Origin: SpSt-398 sp033762195
GTDB taxonomy: Bacteria > Bacteroidota > Bacteroidia > Chitinophagales > Chitinophagaceae
NCBI GenBank assembly: GCA_033762195.1
Contig: JANRLV010000009.1
Location: 1 to 64,000, forward strand
Length of the DNA: 64,000 nt
Direction: 5' to 3'
This document shows positions 23,468-32,250 of this stretch, in pieces. The notes beneath the pieces were generated by a model, which was not told where the DNA came from, searched no databases, and saw only the letters and a list, made by a program, of their open reading frames with translations. Made by a program: the position numbers and the translations under genes. Numbering within the stretch: position 1 is the first letter of the stretch; each line of letters opens with the position of its first letter.

Positions 23468-25555
23468 ATGCAGAGTTTTCGTACGGAACTGGAGAACCCG
23501 TTGGTGGAAAAAGACATTCTTGAACTGGAGCGGAAGATCCTCCTCTTTCGGGAAGGGAAGATTGATGAGGAGAAATTCAGGAGTCTGCGCCTGGCCCGTG
23601 GTGTGTATGGCCAGCGGCAACCGGGTGTACAAATGGTCAGGATAAAATTACCTTATGGGAAAATGACCCTGGCGCAGTGGTGGCGGATCAGTGATGTGTC
23701 GGATGAATATTCAACCGGCAACCTTCACCTGACGACGCGGCAGGATATACAGATCCACTTTGTGAGTTTGGACCGTACACCGGAAATGTGGGCAGAGTTG
23801 GAAAAAGACGACGTTACCATTCGCGAAGCCTGTGGCAATACCGTACGAAACATAACTGCTTCGGATATGGCGGGTATTGACAGCGAAGAACCCTTTGATG
23901 TAACCCCCTATGCCCATGCCCTGTTTGAGTACTTCCTGCGAAAACCATTTTGCCAGGAAATGGGGCGTAAGTTCAAGATCGCTTTCAGCAGTTCAGAAAG
24001 AGATACGGCCCTGACCTTTATGCATGACCTGGGTGCCATTCCCCGTATCCGCGAGATCGATGGAGAATTAAAAAGAGGGTTCAAAATTGTCATTGGTGGG
24101 GGACTTGGCGCGCAACCGCATCTGGCGGTCACCACCCATGAATTTCTCGAAGAAGAATTACTCGTGCCCTATGTAGAGGCGGTACTGCGGGTCTTTGACC
24201 GGCATGGTGAACGCAATAGCCGTCATAAGGCCCGGATCAAATTCCTGATTCAAAAAATCGGGATCGATGCCTTTAACACCCTCGTCACAGAGGAGCAACT
24301 CGCCATTACCTTTCCAAAATATACCATACCTGGTCGTGAGAGCCAATTACCACCCATTCCCGAGCCCGTTTTTGAAACCGTAACCCTTTCGGCCGACCAG
24401 GCCTTTGCCTTTGAGCGTTGGAAAGCCACGAATGTAGTACCTCAAAAACAAGCAGGTTACTATGCGGTGTATGTACGTGTTCCCAATGGAAATATAAGTA
24501 GCACCACCAGTCGGCAACTGATAGCCGACTTACGGGAAGTGATCGCCGATGATGTCCGTGTAACGATCAACCAGGGGCTTCAATTCCGGTTTGTCCGGGA
24601 AGCCTCTCTCCCCTATATCTTCCAGGTTTTATCGAGAGAGAACCTGGCTGCCGCCGGATTTGGGAGCGTGGCCGACATCACCAGTTGCCCGGGTACCGAT
24701 ACCTGTAACCTGGGAATCAGCAACAGTACCGGTACGGCCCTGGCGCTCGCCGAATTGATCGAAGAAGAATATCCTGAATTATTGTATGATAAAAGCCTGA
24801 GTGTAAAGATCAGCGGTTGCATGAACAGCTGCGGACAGCATGGCATTGCCTCTATTGGTTTTCATGGTTCCTCCCTGAAGGCTAAAGGTCATGTACTGCC
24901 AGCCCTTCAAGTGTTGGTAGGTGGTGGCGTGATCGGCAGTGGAGAAGGCCGGATAGCCGATAAAATACTCAAGGTTCCAAGCAAGCGGGCAACGGATGTG
25001 CTTCGTACGCTATTGAATGATTTCAAAGCCAATGCCCAGGAAGGTGAGCGTTATGATGCCTATGTGTTGCGATTGGGTGATAAATATTTTTATGAATTGC
25101 TCAAACCCCTGGCCAATCTCGATACCTTACTTGATGAGGACTTTATTGATTGGGGACAGCGTGAAAAATTCTCCACGGCGATCGGTGTAGGTGAATGTGC
25201 GGGCGTAATGATCGATCTGGTCTCCACCCTGTTCCTGGAAGCCGAAGAAAAGATCAGCCTTGCAAAAGAGTGTATCGCAGGTGGAGCCTGGGCTGATGCC
25301 CTTTATCATGCCTATAGCGCACAGGTGCATGCTGCCAAGGCATTACTCCTCAAAGAAGGTGTACAATGCAATACCCAGCATGGCATACTCCGTGATTTTG
25401 ATATTCATTTTACCCAAAATGGAAAATATGCCGACCGGCCTTCCTTCCAGGAAGCGGTGTTGGCGATCAACAAGGAACCTGCGACAGAAGCCTTTGCGAA
25501 AAAGTATTTGGCCGAGGCGGAGGAGTTTGTGAGGGGCGAGTTTCGTGAGGCGTGA
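23468..25555 (+). CDS. Siroheme sulfite reductase with a HEPN-like C-terminal domain
   Basis: This ferredoxin-type siroheme/4Fe-4S reductase has 695 residues. The duplicated half-domains are seen as QPGVQMVRIKLPYGKMT with GNLHLTTRQDIQIH, and AGYYAVYVRVPNGNISS with NQGLQFRF. The cluster ligands are C407 and C413 (CPGTDTC) and C451 and C455 (CMNSC). The fold alone does not separate nitrite from sulfite reductases, and the cys neighbours decide for sulfite. No flavoprotein CysJ is present, so ferredoxin is the likely donor. Residues from about 585 on (FLEAEEKISLAKECI, ALYHAYSAQVHAAKALLL) resemble a HEPN helical domain lacking the RNase motif. The stop codon lies in a repeat array. Confidence 0.9.
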   Translation: MQSFRTELENPLVEKDILELERKILLFREGKIDEEKFRSLRLARGVYGQRQPGVQMVRIKLPYGKMTLAQWWRISDVSDEYSTGNLHLTTRQDIQIHFVSLDRTPEMWAELEKDDVTIREACGNTVRNITASDMAGIDSEEPFDVTPYAHALFEYFLRKPFCQEMGRKFKIAFSSSERDTALTFMHDLGAIPRIREIDGELKRGFKIVIGGGLGAQPHLAVTTHEFLEEELLVPYVEAVLRVFDRHGERNSRHKARIKFLIQKIGIDAFNTLVTEEQLAITFPKYTIPGRESQLPPIPEPVFETVTLSADQAFAFERWKATNVVPQKQAGYYAVYVRVPNGNISSTTSRQLIADLREVIADDVRVTINQGLQFRFVREASLPYIFQVLSRENLAAAGFGSVADITSCPGTDTCNLGISNSTGTALALAELIEEEYPELLYDKSLSVKISGCMNSCGQHGIASIGFHGSSLKAKGHVLPALQVLVGGGVIGSGEGRIADKILKVPSKRATDVLRTLLNDFKANAQEGERYDAYVLRLGDKYFYELLKPLANLDTLLDEDFIDWGQREKFSTAIGVGECAGVMIDLVSTLFLEAEEKISLAKECIAGGAWADALYHAYSAQVHAAKALLLKEGVQCNTQHGILRDFDIHFTQNGKYADRPSFQEAVLAINKEPATEAFAKKYLAEAEEFVRGEFREA

Positions 25556-25683
25556 GTTTCGTGAGACGTGAGACGTGAAGGGTGAGTTTCGTGAGACGTG
25601 AGGGATGAATTGTGAATTGTGAATGTAATTCAATCACGACTGACGTCTCACGTCTCACGATTCACGTCTCTTGCCTCACGCTT
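25543..25683. repeat. Inverted CGTGAGR heptamer array between convergent sir and cobA
   Basis: The left arm has units CGTGAGG, CGTGAGA and GTGAATT. The right arm has CTCACGT and ATTCACG units. The outer units on each side contain the stop codons of sir (25553-25555) and cobA (25676-25678), and both proteins end in REA. A bidirectional terminator is possible, though no T run is seen. Confidence 0.85.
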
Positions 25684-26488
25684 CCCGATTCTCTATCTCT
25701 GTAAACACCGACCCTGGCCCCGGGGCGGCAGGATTGAACCAGCGAAAGGGGGTATAAAGGGATACAACCTGCCCAATGATGACCAGGGAAGGGGAACTGA
25801 ATTCCATATTAGCAAACTCAAGCGTGGCCGTCTCCAGGGTACTGGTATGAACCTGCTGATAAACCGTAGTAGCTTGTTCGATCACAGCCAGCGGTGTTGA
25901 CGGTTGTCGGGAATAACGAAGGAGTAATTCAACCAGTCCGGCAATATTCTTAGAGGCCATATAGAACACCAGGGTATCGTTGGTATTGGCCAATTGTTTC
26001 CAGCGTTCCGGGTTATACTGGCTATTGGGATTAAACGTAAGAAACTGTACAGCCTGGGCATGTTGTCGGGCAGTAAGTGGAATACCAGTATAAGCCGAGG
26101 CGCCGCTAGCAGCCGTTACACCGGGAATGATCTCATAGGGAATACCTGCTTCCACCAATGCTTCCAACTCATCCAACATATTACTGAAGATCGCCGTATC
26201 ACCGCCTTTAAGGCGTAATACTATTCTTCCTTTCTGTGCCTGTTGGATCATCAGGGCTGTCACCTCCTCTTGCACAAATGAACCTGAATTGTAGCCTTGC
26301 TTTCCGGCAAAGAGAATCTCTGCCTGTGGATTGGCAAAGCGCGAGATGATGCGTGGGTTCACAAGCCGGTCAGTGATAATGACCTCTGCCTCTTCGAGTT
26401 TTTTTTGCAATTTGACCGTGATGAGTTCCTCATCACCAGGACCTGCCCCAGCCAAAATCACATATCCTCTTTCCTTTGAAGTTGTCAT
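25676..26488 (-). CDS. cobA: Uroporphyrinogen-III C-methyltransferase
   Basis: This SAM-dependent enzyme converts uroporphyrinogen III to precorrin-2, the branch point to siroheme. The 270 residues show VILAGAGPGDEELITVK, DRLVNPRII, RLKGGDTAIFSNMLDELEAL and PGVTAASGASAYTGIPLTAR. It stands downstream of cysN by 36 bases and ends the cysD-cysN-cobA unit. With HemA, HemCD, HemB and the SirC fusion it completes the siroheme pathway. It is a single-function enzyme, not a CysG fusion. Confidence 0.95.
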   Translation of the reverse strand: MTTSKERGYVILAGAGPGDEELITVKLQKKLEEAEVIITDRLVNPRIISRFANPQAEILFAGKQGYNSGSFVQEEVTALMIQQAQKGRIVLRLKGGDTAIFSNMLDELEALVEAGIPYEIIPGVTAASGASAYTGIPLTARQHAQAVQFLTFNPNSQYNPERWKQLANTNDTLVFYMASKNIAGLVELLLRYSRQPSTPLAVIEQATTVYQQVHTSTLETATLEFANMEFSSPSLVIIGQVVSLYTPFRWFNPAAPGPGSVFTEIENREA

Positions 26489-26524
26489 ACAAGGTACTTT
26501 CTCTACAAGACAGCCATTATCGCC

Positions 26525-27769
26525 TTACTGCTGCAAGAGAACGGCAGCAACGGTACTATTACTGGTTTCATCCACCAGTACAGCGCTTCCATTGGCGCTC
26601 AGCCGGTCAAACCGATCATAGACCAGAGGCGAAGCTGTTTTGAGCACAGCCTTAACTACTTCGTTGAGTCTCACACCGTTCTCTACCGGGATCTGCTGAA
26701 GCGTATTTACATCCAGTTTGTATGCGATCTGGCGGACGACAACGCGGACGAGACGGCTATTATGTTGTATTAAATATTTGTTACCGGGTTGGAGCGGTTT
26801 TTCATCCATCCAGCACAGAAGGACTTCTATCTCGTTATTTACCTGAGGCAGATTATCTGATCGTACGATGCTGTCACCGCGACTAATATCAATATCATCA
26901 GCCAGGTGAATGACCCCGGCCTGTGGCGCAAAGAGCTCCTCCACTTCCTCTCCGGCGATCTCCAATTTTTGAATGGTGGATTCAAGCCCTTGCGGGAGAA
27001 TGGTTACCTTATCCCCTTTTCGATAGATCCCACTGATGACAGAGCCGGCATAGCCCCGGTAATCATGCAATTCTTCAGTTTGGGGACGTATCACAAATTG
27101 CACCTGAAAACGTGGATCGGCCAGGTTGATATCATCTTTTACTTCTACTTCTTCCAAAAACTGCAACAAGGGCCTCCCTTCATACCAGGTCATAACCGTA
27201 GAAGGGTCAACAATATTGTCACCCAATAAGGCACTAATGGGGATATAGGTCACTTGTTTCAAACCCAACTGCTGGGCCACTTTAGCATATTCGATCACGA
27301 TGTTGTTGTAGACATCCTGTGAGAATTCAACCAGGTCCATTTTATTGATGGCCACAACGATATGCGGGATCTGCAAAAGCGAGGCAATGATGGAATGGCG
27401 ACGTGTTTGTTCTACCACGCCTTGCCGGGCATCGATCAACACGATCATGAGTTGGGCATTTGATGCGCCCGTGATCATGTTGCGGGTATATTGTACGTGG
27501 CCGGGCGCATCGGCGATAATGAACTTGCGCTGTGGTGTAGTGAAATAGCGGTAAGCCACATCAATAGTGATTCCTTGTTCACGCTCGGCACGCAAACCAT
27601 CCGTCAGCAAGGCCAGGTCAACCTGTCCCGCCTCCATATTCTTGGTTGACCGTTCAAGCGCTTCGAGTTGATCCACCATGATGTTCTTGCTATCATACAG
27701 CAAGCGCCCGATCAGGGTGCTTTTCCCGTCATCCACACTTCCGGCAGTTATGAATCGTAGTAGGTCCAT
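26525..27769 (-). CDS. cysN: Sulfate adenylyltransferase subunit 1 (GTPase)
   Basis: CysN couples GTP hydrolysis to adenylation of sulfate by CysD, giving APS. The 414 residues follow the EF-Tu pattern: P-loop GSVDDGKSTLIGRLLYDSK, switch region EREQGITIDVAYRYF, DAPGHVQYTRNM, and NKMDLV for guanine specificity, then two beta-barrel domains. There is no APS kinase domain, in agreement with a CysH of the APS reductase type. It follows cysD with a repeat of about 30 bases between them. Confidence 0.96.
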   Translation of the reverse strand: MDLLRFITAGSVDDGKSTLIGRLLYDSKNIMVDQLEALERSTKNMEAGQVDLALLTDGLRAEREQGITIDVAYRYFTTPQRKFIIADAPGHVQYTRNMITGASNAQLMIVLIDARQGVVEQTRRHSIIASLLQIPHIVVAINKMDLVEFSQDVYNNIVIEYAKVAQQLGLKQVTYIPISALLGDNIVDPSTVMTWYEGRPLLQFLEEVEVKDDINLADPRFQVQFVIRPQTEELHDYRGYAGSVISGIYRKGDKVTILPQGLESTIQKLEIAGEEVEELFAPQAGVIHLADDIDISRGDSIVRSDNLPQVNNEIEVLLCWMDEKPLQPGNKYLIQHNSRLVRVVVRQIAYKLDVNTLQQIPVENGVRLNEVVKAVLKTASPLVYDRFDRLSANGSAVLVDETSNSTVAAVLLQQ

Positions 27770-27783
27770 AATTTAAGATCTAT

Positions 27784-27816
27784 GCTAATAGCTATTAGTT
27801 ATTAGCCTTTAGCTTT
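27784..27816. repeat. TTATTAG-family heptamer repeat between cysD and cysN
   Basis: The units CTATTAG, TTATTAG and CCTTTAG run in tandem, and CTAATAGCTATTAG (27785-27798) is a perfect 14-bp palindrome. It lies inside the cysD-cysN-cobA operon. Confidence 0.65.
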
Positions 27817-27823
27817 ACATTGA

Positions 27824-28732
27824 TTAAAAGTATCCATTCTTCTTCCTGTCTTCCATGGCAGCTTCGGTAACCTTATCATCGATCCGTGTTTCACCGCGCT
27901 CGGATATCCGGCTGGCAATGATCTCTTCGATCACCTGATCAAGGGTGGAAGCAGTTGACTCTACTGCAGCGGTACAGGTCATATCTCCTACGGTACGATA
28001 GCGTACCTGCCGTGAGTTGATCTTATCATTGGCGTCGATCTGAATAAATGGGGAAACGGCAATAAGCTGCCCTTCATGCTCCAGCACTTCGCGTTCGTGT
28101 GCAAAATAGATCGATGGTAACGGTATCTTCTCCCGACGAATATAATTCCACACGTCCAGTTCGGTCCAATTGCTGATGGGGAATATCCTTACATTCTCCC
28201 CCTTATGGATCTTTCCATTGTAGATGTTCCAAAGTTCAGGCCTTTGCAACTTCGGGTTCCACTGGCCAAATTCATCACGTACGGAGAATATCCGTTCTTT
28301 GGCGCGCGCCTTTTCCTCATCACGACGGGCACCGCCGATACAGGCATCAAATTCAAATTCCTCAATGGTATCGAGAAGGGTGTAAGTCTGTAACCAATTT
28401 CGGCTGGCAAATTTTCCTTTGGGTTCGGTCAAATTTTTCGCGCGGATCGTATCCTCTACTTTTCGCACAATCAATTGGGCATTTACCTCTTTGGCCAGCG
28501 CATCCCGAAACTCAAGGGCCTCGGGAAAATTATGTCCGGTATCGATATGTACCAATGGAAAAGGGATCTTTCCGGGAGCAAAAGCCTTCCGGGCCAGGTG
28601 AACCATGGTGATCGAATCCTTACCACCACTGAACAACAAACCTGGACGCTCAAACTGGGCAGCTACTTCACGAAAAATATGAATGCTCTCTGCCTCCAAC
28701 TCCGCTAAATAATCCAAATGATAGGGACTCAT
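27824..28732 (-). CDS. cysD: Sulfate adenylyltransferase subunit 2
   Basis: CysD is the catalytic PP-loop subunit that transfers AMP from ATP to sulfate. The 302 residues contain the P-loop FSGGKDSITMVHLA, the HIDTGHNFPEALEFRD segment, GGARRDEEKARAKER, and the C-terminal TVGDMTCTAAVESTA with a short GYF tail typical of CysD. It is the first gene of its transcription unit, with an operator copy 13 bp before the ATG. A TATTTG sequence two bases before the ATG may be part of a promoter. Confidence 0.96.
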   Translation of the reverse strand: MSPYHLDYLAELEAESIHIFREVAAQFERPGLLFSGGKDSITMVHLARKAFAPGKIPFPLVHIDTGHNFPEALEFRDALAKEVNAQLIVRKVEDTIRAKNLTEPKGKFASRNWLQTYTLLDTIEEFEFDACIGGARRDEEKARAKERIFSVRDEFGQWNPKLQRPELWNIYNGKIHKGENVRIFPISNWTELDVWNYIRREKIPLPSIYFAHEREVLEHEGQLIAVSPFIQIDANDKINSRQVRYRTVGDMTCTAAVESTASTLDQVIEEIIASRISERGETRIDDKVTEAAMEDRKKNGYF

Positions 28733-28744
28733 GCAAATACTATT

Positions 28745-28765
28745 AGTCTACCCGATTTATAGGCT
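28745..28765. promoter_or_regulatory. Sulfur-locus operator, copy 5, upstream of cysD
   Basis: The sequence AGTCTAC-N7-ATAGGCT matches 12 of 14 arm positions. Its centre lies 23 bp upstream of the cysD ATG. Confidence 0.7.
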
Positions 28766-28791
28766 TGTAAAGGTACGACTTTTTGCCGAAA

Positions 28792-28974
<183 letters not shown>

Positions 28975-28979
28975 CACAA

Positions 28980-29690
28980 CTACTGTTTGTTCGCTCCGGC
29001 CGTATGCAGTCCGCATTCCTTCTGTGAACTTTCCCACCACCAGCGGCCTGCGCGGGGATCTTCTCCCGGTTCAATGGCACGGGTACAGGGGGCACACCCG
29101 ATGCTGATAAACCCTTTGTCATGCAGGGTATTGTAAGGAACCCGGTTGGTGTTGATATATTCCATCATTTGCTCATAGGTCCAATGAATAAGGGGATTGA
29201 ACTTAAAGAGTTGCCGGTCCTCATCCCATTCCAACAGGGGCATTTCCTGCCGGTTGGCGGATTGGCCGGCACGTAATCCGGTAACCCAAACCTTTGCACC
29301 GGCCAATGCCCGTTGCAAAGGCTTAACCTTACGGATATGGCAACAGGCTTTTCGGTTTTCAACCGATTCATAAAATGCATTGATGCCTTTGTTTACCACA
29401 AATTCCTCAACATCGGCCGCATCGGGAAAGAATACCTGTATTCCCAACTTATACCGCGCTTCGGTCTTTTCGATCAGGTCGTAGGTCTCATAAAATAAAC
29501 GTCCGGTATCCAGGGTGAAAACCTTAACCGGAATCCGGTGACGGGCAATGGCATCAGTAATCACCTGATCTTCCTGACCATACGAGGTGGAGAATACCAC
29601 TTCACCCGGATAAATACCGGCCAGCAGCGCCAATGACTCGGGAAGATCCAACTGTTCGAGTTCGCGTAATAATTCCGGATCTGTTTTCAT
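28980..29690 (-). CDS. cysH: APS-type phosphosulfate reductase
   Basis: CysH reduces adenylyl sulfate to sulfite with thioredoxin electrons. The 236 residues carry the 4Fe-4S ligands C116-C117 (KACCHIRK) and C199/C202 (GCAPC) that mark the APS-reducing branch. The catalytic C226 lies in the ECGLH tail motif. The PP-loop-like FSTSYGQEDQVI and FTLDTGRLF are present. It starts four bases after the peroxiredoxin stop, so it probably depends on the promoter and operator upstream of that gene. Confidence 0.95.
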   Translation of the reverse strand: MKTDPELLRELEQLDLPESLALLAGIYPGEVVFSTSYGQEDQVITDAIARHRIPVKVFTLDTGRLFYETYDLIEKTEARYKLGIQVFFPDAADVEEFVVNKGINAFYESVENRKACCHIRKVKPLQRALAGAKVWVTGLRAGQSANRQEMPLLEWDEDRQLFKFNPLIHWTYEQMMEYINTNRVPYNTLHDKGFISIGCAPCTRAIEPGEDPRAGRWWWESSQKECGLHTAGANKQ

Positions 29691-29693
29691 AAC

Positions 29694-30329
29694 TCACTTA
29701 TTCGGTTGCGGTGTATAGCGCAAGTAAGGCTTGATCACATTAACCCCTTTGGGGAATTTTTTAATCGCATCTTCGGTACTAACAGCCGGAACCACGATCA
29801 CATCTTCACCTTCTTTCCAATCGGCCGGTGTAGCTACACTATAATTCGCCGTCAGTTGCAGAGAGTCGATCACCCGAAGCACTTCATAAAAATTCCGTCC
29901 TGTAGAAGCAGGATAGGTAATCATCAGTTTTACTGTTTTGTCGGCTCCAATCACAAAAAGTGACCGTACCGTGGCTGTTGCCGAAGCGTTGGGGTGAATC
30001 ATATCATATAATTCCGCCACTTGTCTTTCCTCATCAGCAATGATGGGAAAGGTGACCTCACAATGCTGGGTCTCATTGATATCCTTTCTCCAGGAAAAAT
30101 GTTTATCAATGGGGTCCACACTCACCGCCAACACTTTCACATTTCTTTTGGCAAATTCCTCCTTTAACAAGGCCGTCTTCCCCAACTCCGTGGTACACAC
30201 GGGTGTGAAATCGGCCGGATGGGAAAAAAGAACACCCCAGGAATCACCCAGGTATTCATAAAAATCAATCTCTCCTTCAGTAGTGACCGCCTTAAAATTG
30301 GGGGCTTTGTCTCCTAAACGCAATGACAT
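29694..30329 (-). CDS. 1-Cys peroxiredoxin (Prx6 type)
   Basis: This thiol peroxidase of 211 residues reduces hydrogen peroxide and organic peroxides. The peroxidatic C45 lies in HPADFTPVCTTELG, and the C-terminal domain after about residue 165 (WKEGEDVIVVPAVS, RYTPQP) marks the Prx6 branch. It is the first gene of a unit with cysH and has an operator copy and a good -7 box. Its place in a sulfur regulon suggests protection of thiols or of the reductase clusters. Confidence 0.93.
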   Translation of the reverse strand: MSLRLGDKAPNFKAVTTEGEIDFYEYLGDSWGVLFSHPADFTPVCTTELGKTALLKEEFAKRNVKVLAVSVDPIDKHFSWRKDINETQHCEVTFPIIADEERQVAELYDMIHPNASATATVRSLFVIGADKTVKLMITYPASTGRNFYEVLRVIDSLQLTANYSVATPADWKEGEDVIVVPAVSTEDAIKKFPKGVNVIKPYLRYTPQPNK

Positions 30330-30348
30330 AATGGTAAGTTTTAGATGA

Positions 30349-30356
30349 CAAAATTA
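30349..30356 (-). promoter_or_regulatory. Predicted -7 box of the peroxiredoxin-cysH unit (TAATTTTG)
   Basis: On the minus strand this is an exact TAnnTTTG, 19 bases before the ATG. The operator centre lies about 37 bp upstream of the start it predicts. Confidence 0.55.
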
Positions 30357-30370
30357 GGGTTTTATTTATT

Positions 30371-30391
30371 ACCCTATTATATTAGTAGACT
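30371..30391. promoter_or_regulatory. Sulfur-locus operator, copy 6, upstream of peroxiredoxin-cysH
   Basis: The sequence ACCCTAT-N7-GTAGACT has one perfect and one weak half-site (11 of 14 arm positions). It covers the expected -33 region. Confidence 0.65.
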
Positions 30392-30453
30392 TTTAATGCT
30401 TTCTTAGCTTTTTGCAGTTGGCTGTTTGCTAATCGCATAAGGCCAATAGCTAT

Positions 30454-30861
30454 CTAAACCACCAGGTCCTTCAGGGTTCGCCCTTCGAGAATCTCCAGGG
30501 TCGCATCCCGCACCTCGATCATCAGGTCATGCAGCCCACAGTTCTTTTCGTCGCAGTTTTTGCAGCGTTCATAAAAGTACAGGCTGACACAGGGAAGCAT
30601 GGCAATGGGGCCATTGATCAGCCGCACAATGGTCGCCACCTTTATCTTGGCCGGGTCTTTTTTTAAAAAATACCCCCCACCCTTTCCTTTCTTGCTATCG
30701 AGGATATCCGCATTCTTTAACTCAAGCAGAATATTCTCCAGGAATTTGAGTGGAATCTTTTTCTTCTTGGCGATCTCGGATATCAGCACGGGGCCTTTAT
30801 TATACCTTTCGGTAAGATAGGTCAGTGCTTTAAACGCGTATTGTGATTTGGCGGACAGCAT
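30454..30861 (-). CDS. Rrf2-family transcription regulator with four cysteines
   Basis: This 135-residue winged-helix regulator belongs to the IscR/CymR/NsrR family. The N-terminal DNA-binding domain runs MLSAKSQYAFKALTYLTERY to DSKKGKGGGYFLKK. The regulatory part carries C91, C100, C103 and C108 (CVSLYFYERCKNCDEKNCGL), which could hold an Fe-S cluster or sense thiols. It is the last gene of the lptF/G-CDF-OsmC operon and the regulator nearest to the sulfur promoters. The link to the AGTCTAC operators is an inference. No operator copy precedes its own operon. Confidence 0.92.
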   Translation of the reverse strand: MLSAKSQYAFKALTYLTERYNKGPVLISEIAKKKKIPLKFLENILLELKNADILDSKKGKGGGYFLKKDPAKIKVATIVRLINGPIAMLPCVSLYFYERCKNCDEKNCGLHDLMIEVRDATLEILEGRTLKDLVV

Positions 30862-30864
30862 AGA

Positions 30865-31260
30865 TCAGATCAATTCCAGTTTATATTCGATGGGAGAATT
30901 CTTGCGCAACATGGCCGCCACCCCACAATATTTCTCCAGCGAAAGGTCAATCGCCTTGCGAACCTTATCTTCCTGAGTGGGGTCAACATTGATCCGGTAG
31001 GTAAGGACGATATGCGTAAATACTTTCGGATGCTCTTCCACAAGACCAGCTTCCGCGGTAATCCGAAGATCCGTAAAGGGCACCCGCATTTTCTCCAGAA
31101 TATCAACCACATCAATGCCGCTACAGCCTGCCAAACCGGAAAGCAACAACGCTTTAGGTCCATGGCCTTCTACCTTATCGCCATCCACTTTGATGCTGTT
31201 TCCTTCATGCGTTGATTCAAAACGATGTTCTCCTTTCCAAACGGTTTCTGTCAATGTCAT
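30865..31260 (-). CDS. OsmC-family peroxiredoxin-like protein
   Basis: This 131-residue protein of the OsmC/Ohr fold acts on organic hydroperoxides or persulfide-like substrates with two redox cysteines. One cysteine is evident in LLSGLAGCSGIDVVDILEK and the second in the helix with SLEKYCGVAAML. The spacing fits the YhfA-like branch of OsmC. Its ATG overlaps the CDF stop, and the Rrf2 gene follows after three bases, so all three are coupled. Confidence 0.9.
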   Translation of the reverse strand: MTLTETVWKGEHRFESTHEGNSIKVDGDKVEGHGPKALLLSGLAGCSGIDVVDILEKMRVPFTDLRITAEAGLVEEHPKVFTHIVLTYRINVDPTQEDKVRKAIDLSLEKYCGVAAMLRKNSPIEYKLELI

Positions 31261-32240
31261 AGTTGATGCTTTTTATTGGCCAGGATATTGTCCATGGTCC
31301 ATTCTATTCCTCTCTCAAAATTATGCTTTCGCTCGCTACATTCCTGTTTTTTGCATATCCGGCAGGAAAAAGGGAGACATCCATCGGTATGGACAAAAAG
31401 CTCGATGGATTCGCCAAAGGCTTCCTGTACCAGGTGCGAAAGGGCCTCCACTTCCTGATGGGCCTCGTGTACATTCAGGTACCAGGGTAAGGTCAGGTGG
31501 CAATCCAGGTGAAGTACGCTCCCATATTTGATGATCCGGAGGTTGTGCAGGTCGATCCAGTTGGCACTTTTTTTCTGGTTGAGCAATACCACCAGTTTGC
31601 GCAGCAATTGATGATCGGCTTCATCCATGATGCCTGCGATCGAATCGCGCAGGATACGATAGCCGGTAAAAAGAAGGATGATGCCAAATAAGGCAGCCAC
31701 GGCACTATCGATCCAGGCCATTTTGGTGAAAAAGAGCAGGAGTAATCCAATGATCAATCCAAAGGTGGAATAGCTGTCGGACATCAGGTGTTTGCCGCTG
31801 GCTTCCAGGGCGAGCGACCGGTTTCTTCTTCCTTGTTTAAAACAATAAAAACCCATCCCAAAATTGATCAGGGCGGTCCCCAGGATCAGGAGCATACCAC
31901 TGTCCAGTTTTTCAACTTCCTGCGGATGGATCAGGTTGGAGGCGGCTTTATAGATGATCAGGGCGCCGGCGGTCAGGATCAGTGTACCCTCTACCGCTGC
32001 AGAAAGAAACTCCGCTTTGCCATGGCCATAGGGGTGATCCATATCCCTTGGCTTGGCCGATACATACAAACTATACAACCCAATAAACCCGGCGGATACA
32101 TTGACGATACTTTCCAGTGCATCGGTAAGAATGGCCACCGAATGGGTCATATAATAAGCGATCAATTTGGCGACAAGTAAAAACACAGAAACCCCGGCCA
32201 CCCATTTCTGTATCCGGAGATTATGTTGTGCGTTCGACAT
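31257..32240 (-). CDS. Cation diffusion facilitator transporter with a cysteine-rich tail
   Basis: A metal exporter of 327 residues with six transmembrane helices. The metal-site motifs are LTDALESIVN in helix 2 and HLMSDSYST in helix 5, with the DHPYGHGKAEF loop between. The cytosolic domain ends in an unusual segment DGCLPFSCRICKKQECSERK with four cysteines, which suggests soft-metal binding. It is cotranscribed with OsmC and an Rrf2 regulator. The transported ion (zinc, iron or other) cannot be read from the sequence. Confidence 0.92.
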   Translation of the reverse strand: MSNAQHNLRIQKWVAGVSVFLLVAKLIAYYMTHSVAILTDALESIVNVSAGFIGLYSLYVSAKPRDMDHPYGHGKAEFLSAAVEGTLILTAGALIIYKAASNLIHPQEVEKLDSGMLLILGTALINFGMGFYCFKQGRRNRSLALEASGKHLMSDSYSTFGLIIGLLLLFFTKMAWIDSAVAALFGIILLFTGYRILRDSIAGIMDEADHQLLRKLVVLLNQKKSANWIDLHNLRIIKYGSVLHLDCHLTLPWYLNVHEAHQEVEALSHLVQEAFGESIELFVHTDGCLPFSCRICKKQECSERKHNFERGIEWTMDNILANKKHQL

Positions 32241-32250
32241 GCAAATAGTA

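Noticed and set aside
23468..25555. HEPN-like tail as part of a toxin-antitoxin system
   Set aside because: No Rx4-6H nuclease motif is seen, no MNT antitoxin is adjacent, and the domain is fused to an enzyme.
23468..25555. Annotation as ferredoxin-nitrite reductase
   Set aside because: The fold allows it, but the flanking cys and siroheme genes and the shared operator favour sulfite. Nitrite cannot be fully excluded.
30405..30450. Possible TTAGCTG-family array before the sulfur operator
   Set aside because: Only two weak units (TTAGCTT, TTGGCTG) are seen with no convincing inverted arm.
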